A DNA stretch of 19,711 nucleotides. It comes from Baffinella frigidus (Eukaryota; Cryptophyceae; Cryptomonadales; Baffinellaceae). The stretch's first letter is position 1; the number at the start of each line of letters is the position of its first letter. The notes under the pieces are model-generated. The model ran no database searches. It saw only the letters and a list, made by a program, of their open reading frames with translations, and was not told the origin of the DNA. This document shows positions 19,097-19,711 of the stretch, one piece after another. The translations under genes were made by a program, and so were the position numbers. The stretch lies in assembly GCA_026770585.1 (NCBI GenBank), contig MU647368.1, positions 3,407-23,117 on the forward strand, in the 5' to 3' direction.

Positions 19097-19162
19097 CTGC
19101 CGTTTTGGGTTTGCACAGCCGATCAACAGCAGGTTGTGAGGGATCGAATCCCGCCAGGTATG

Positions 19163-19287
19163 CGTAACGAATACAATTTGAGTGTATCTTAAGGGTAGAA
19201 AGAAGACAGTCGTCTATCTTGACTTCATTGAGAGCCTCAAGATACACCAACATCGGATCGGAGATCCCCGAGATCGTATCCATGACG
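19163..19287 (-). mobile_element. Palindromic element, copy 2 (inverted, open frame)
   Basis: Reverse-complement relative of 1743-1883. Here the minus strand reads MDTISGISDPMLVYLEALNE with no stop across the element, whereas copy 1 has a TAG. It inserted between E1 and its edge copy. Confidence 0.75.
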
Positions 19288-19296
19288 TCTCAAGAG

Positions 19297-19316
19297 GTCA
19301 GCCTCCCCACCTCCTC
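19297..19316 (-). pseudogene. 5'-anchored copy of E1
   Basis: It has acceptor CCACCAG and repeats the first 20 nt of E1 (EEVGRLT), then a stop follows in frame. It is cut by the inverted-repeat element at 19163-19287. Confidence 0.6.
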
Positions 19317-19320
19317 CTGG

Positions 19321-19510
19321 TGGGTTTAGGGTTTAGGGTTTGAGGTTAAGGGTTCGGGGTTCAGGGTTTAGGGTTTAGGGTCTAGGGTTCAGGGTGTAGG
19401 GTGTAGGGTTTAGGGTTTAGGGTCTGGGGGGTTGGGTGTAAGGTTAAGGGTTTACAGCGTAGGGTTTAGGGTGGGGGTTTAGGGTTCAGGGTTTTAGAGT
19501 GTAGGTTTCA
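19321..19510 (+). repeat. Telomere-like tract upstream of E1
   Basis: GGGTTTA, GGGTTCA and GGGTGTA units over 190 bp. Presumably the intron before E1, with CCCTAAA on the coding strand. Confidence 0.9.
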
Positions 19511-19567
19511 GGTCTTCAAAGCTCGGTTTCATGGAAACGAAACGGTCCTCCGGGCGCCGCAACATTG

Positions 19568-19650
19568 GCCGAAAAAATGGGGTGGTTAGGCCTACGGCAT
19601 TGCCTAGGACCTCCTACCGTAGGCCGAGACGTTTTGGTCCTAGGATCCCT
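19568..19650. mobile_element. Half copy of the GGCCTACGG palindrome
   Basis: It contains GGTTAGGCCTACGGCATTG and CCTCCTACCGTAGGCCGAG, followed by GGTCCTAGGATCCCTC. Only one arm plus loop is present. Confidence 0.75.
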
Positions 19651-19711
19651 CGCCCGCCGGCGGGCTGGCGGAGGGGGTGGGGGTAGGGAGAGGGAGGGGA
19701 GGGAGAGGGGG
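19651..19711 (+). repeat. G-rich polypurine end
   Basis: Runs of four to five G separated by short A/T; quadruplex-prone by sequence. Continues beyond the window. Confidence 0.7.

Noticed and set aside
18797-18827. Intrinsic transcription terminator hairpin
   Set aside because: Eukaryotic context and no T-run after the stem; more likely an inverted-repeat remnant.
19135-19160. tRNA or SINE B box (GGATCGAATCC)
   Set aside because: No A box, acceptor stem or anticodon arm nearby; one motif alone is expected by chance.
19011-19283. A 90-codon gene starting MDTISGISDP
   Set aside because: It fuses a palindromic element to E1 read in the wrong frame; the related copy at 1743 has a stop.
1-19711. 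CRISPR array, because short repeats recur
   Set aside because: Units are seven-base tandem repeats without unique spacers of constant length.

Overview
This window looks like nuclear DNA of a eukaryote. TTTAGGG-type telomere-like repeats, GT-AG splice junctions, terminal-inverted-repeat (TIR) elements and Ala/Glu/Arg-rich coding pieces suggest an alga; green algae and dinoflagellates use this telomere type. The species cannot be named from the sequence. I see no bacterial operons, tRNA, rRNA, CRISPR array or recognisable transposase.

The backbone is one minus-strand gene. Eighteen short exons (E1 near 19.1 kb to E18, cut by the left edge) join in one open frame. E1-E17 total 2,337 nt (779 codons), about 12% of the interval. 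All joins are phase 0 except E1/E2 and E10/E11, which are phase 1 on both sides, and that match is the best support for the model. The product is a long Ala/Glu/Arg/Lys-rich alpha-helical coiled coil with a 271-codon central exon. Neither its N terminus nor its C terminus is in the window, and its function is unknown.

The introns are unusual. (1) They are packed with degenerate telomere-like repeats, almost always CCCTAAA on the coding strand, with a different variant dominating each intron. (2) They carry several families of short TIR elements (MITE-like), several present as multiple copies. (3) Most exons are surrounded by truncated copies of themselves, and the truncation is polar. Copies upstream of an exon (transcript sense) keep the acceptor and the exon's 5' part. 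Copies downstream keep the exon's 3' part, the donor and the first bases of the intron. This is what repeated tandem duplication of exon-intron boundaries would leave. Most copies have only one splice site, so exon-definition splicing could ignore them.

Region by region: 1-2400 holds E18-E16 with four inverted-repeat elements. 2500-5500 holds E15-E13 with their edge copies and GGGTGTA arrays. 5500-8450 is rich in TIR elements around E12 and E11. 8450-10400 holds E10, a TIR element carrying a piece of E9, and more elements. 10700-12500 is the densest coding part (E9-E6). 12500-14750 holds E5 and its 3' edge copies. 14750-17850 holds E4-E2. 17850-19711 holds E1, large palindromes and a telomere-like tract. 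Each exon is individually short, so the model rests on frame continuity, splice sites and the edge copies; transcript data would settle it.
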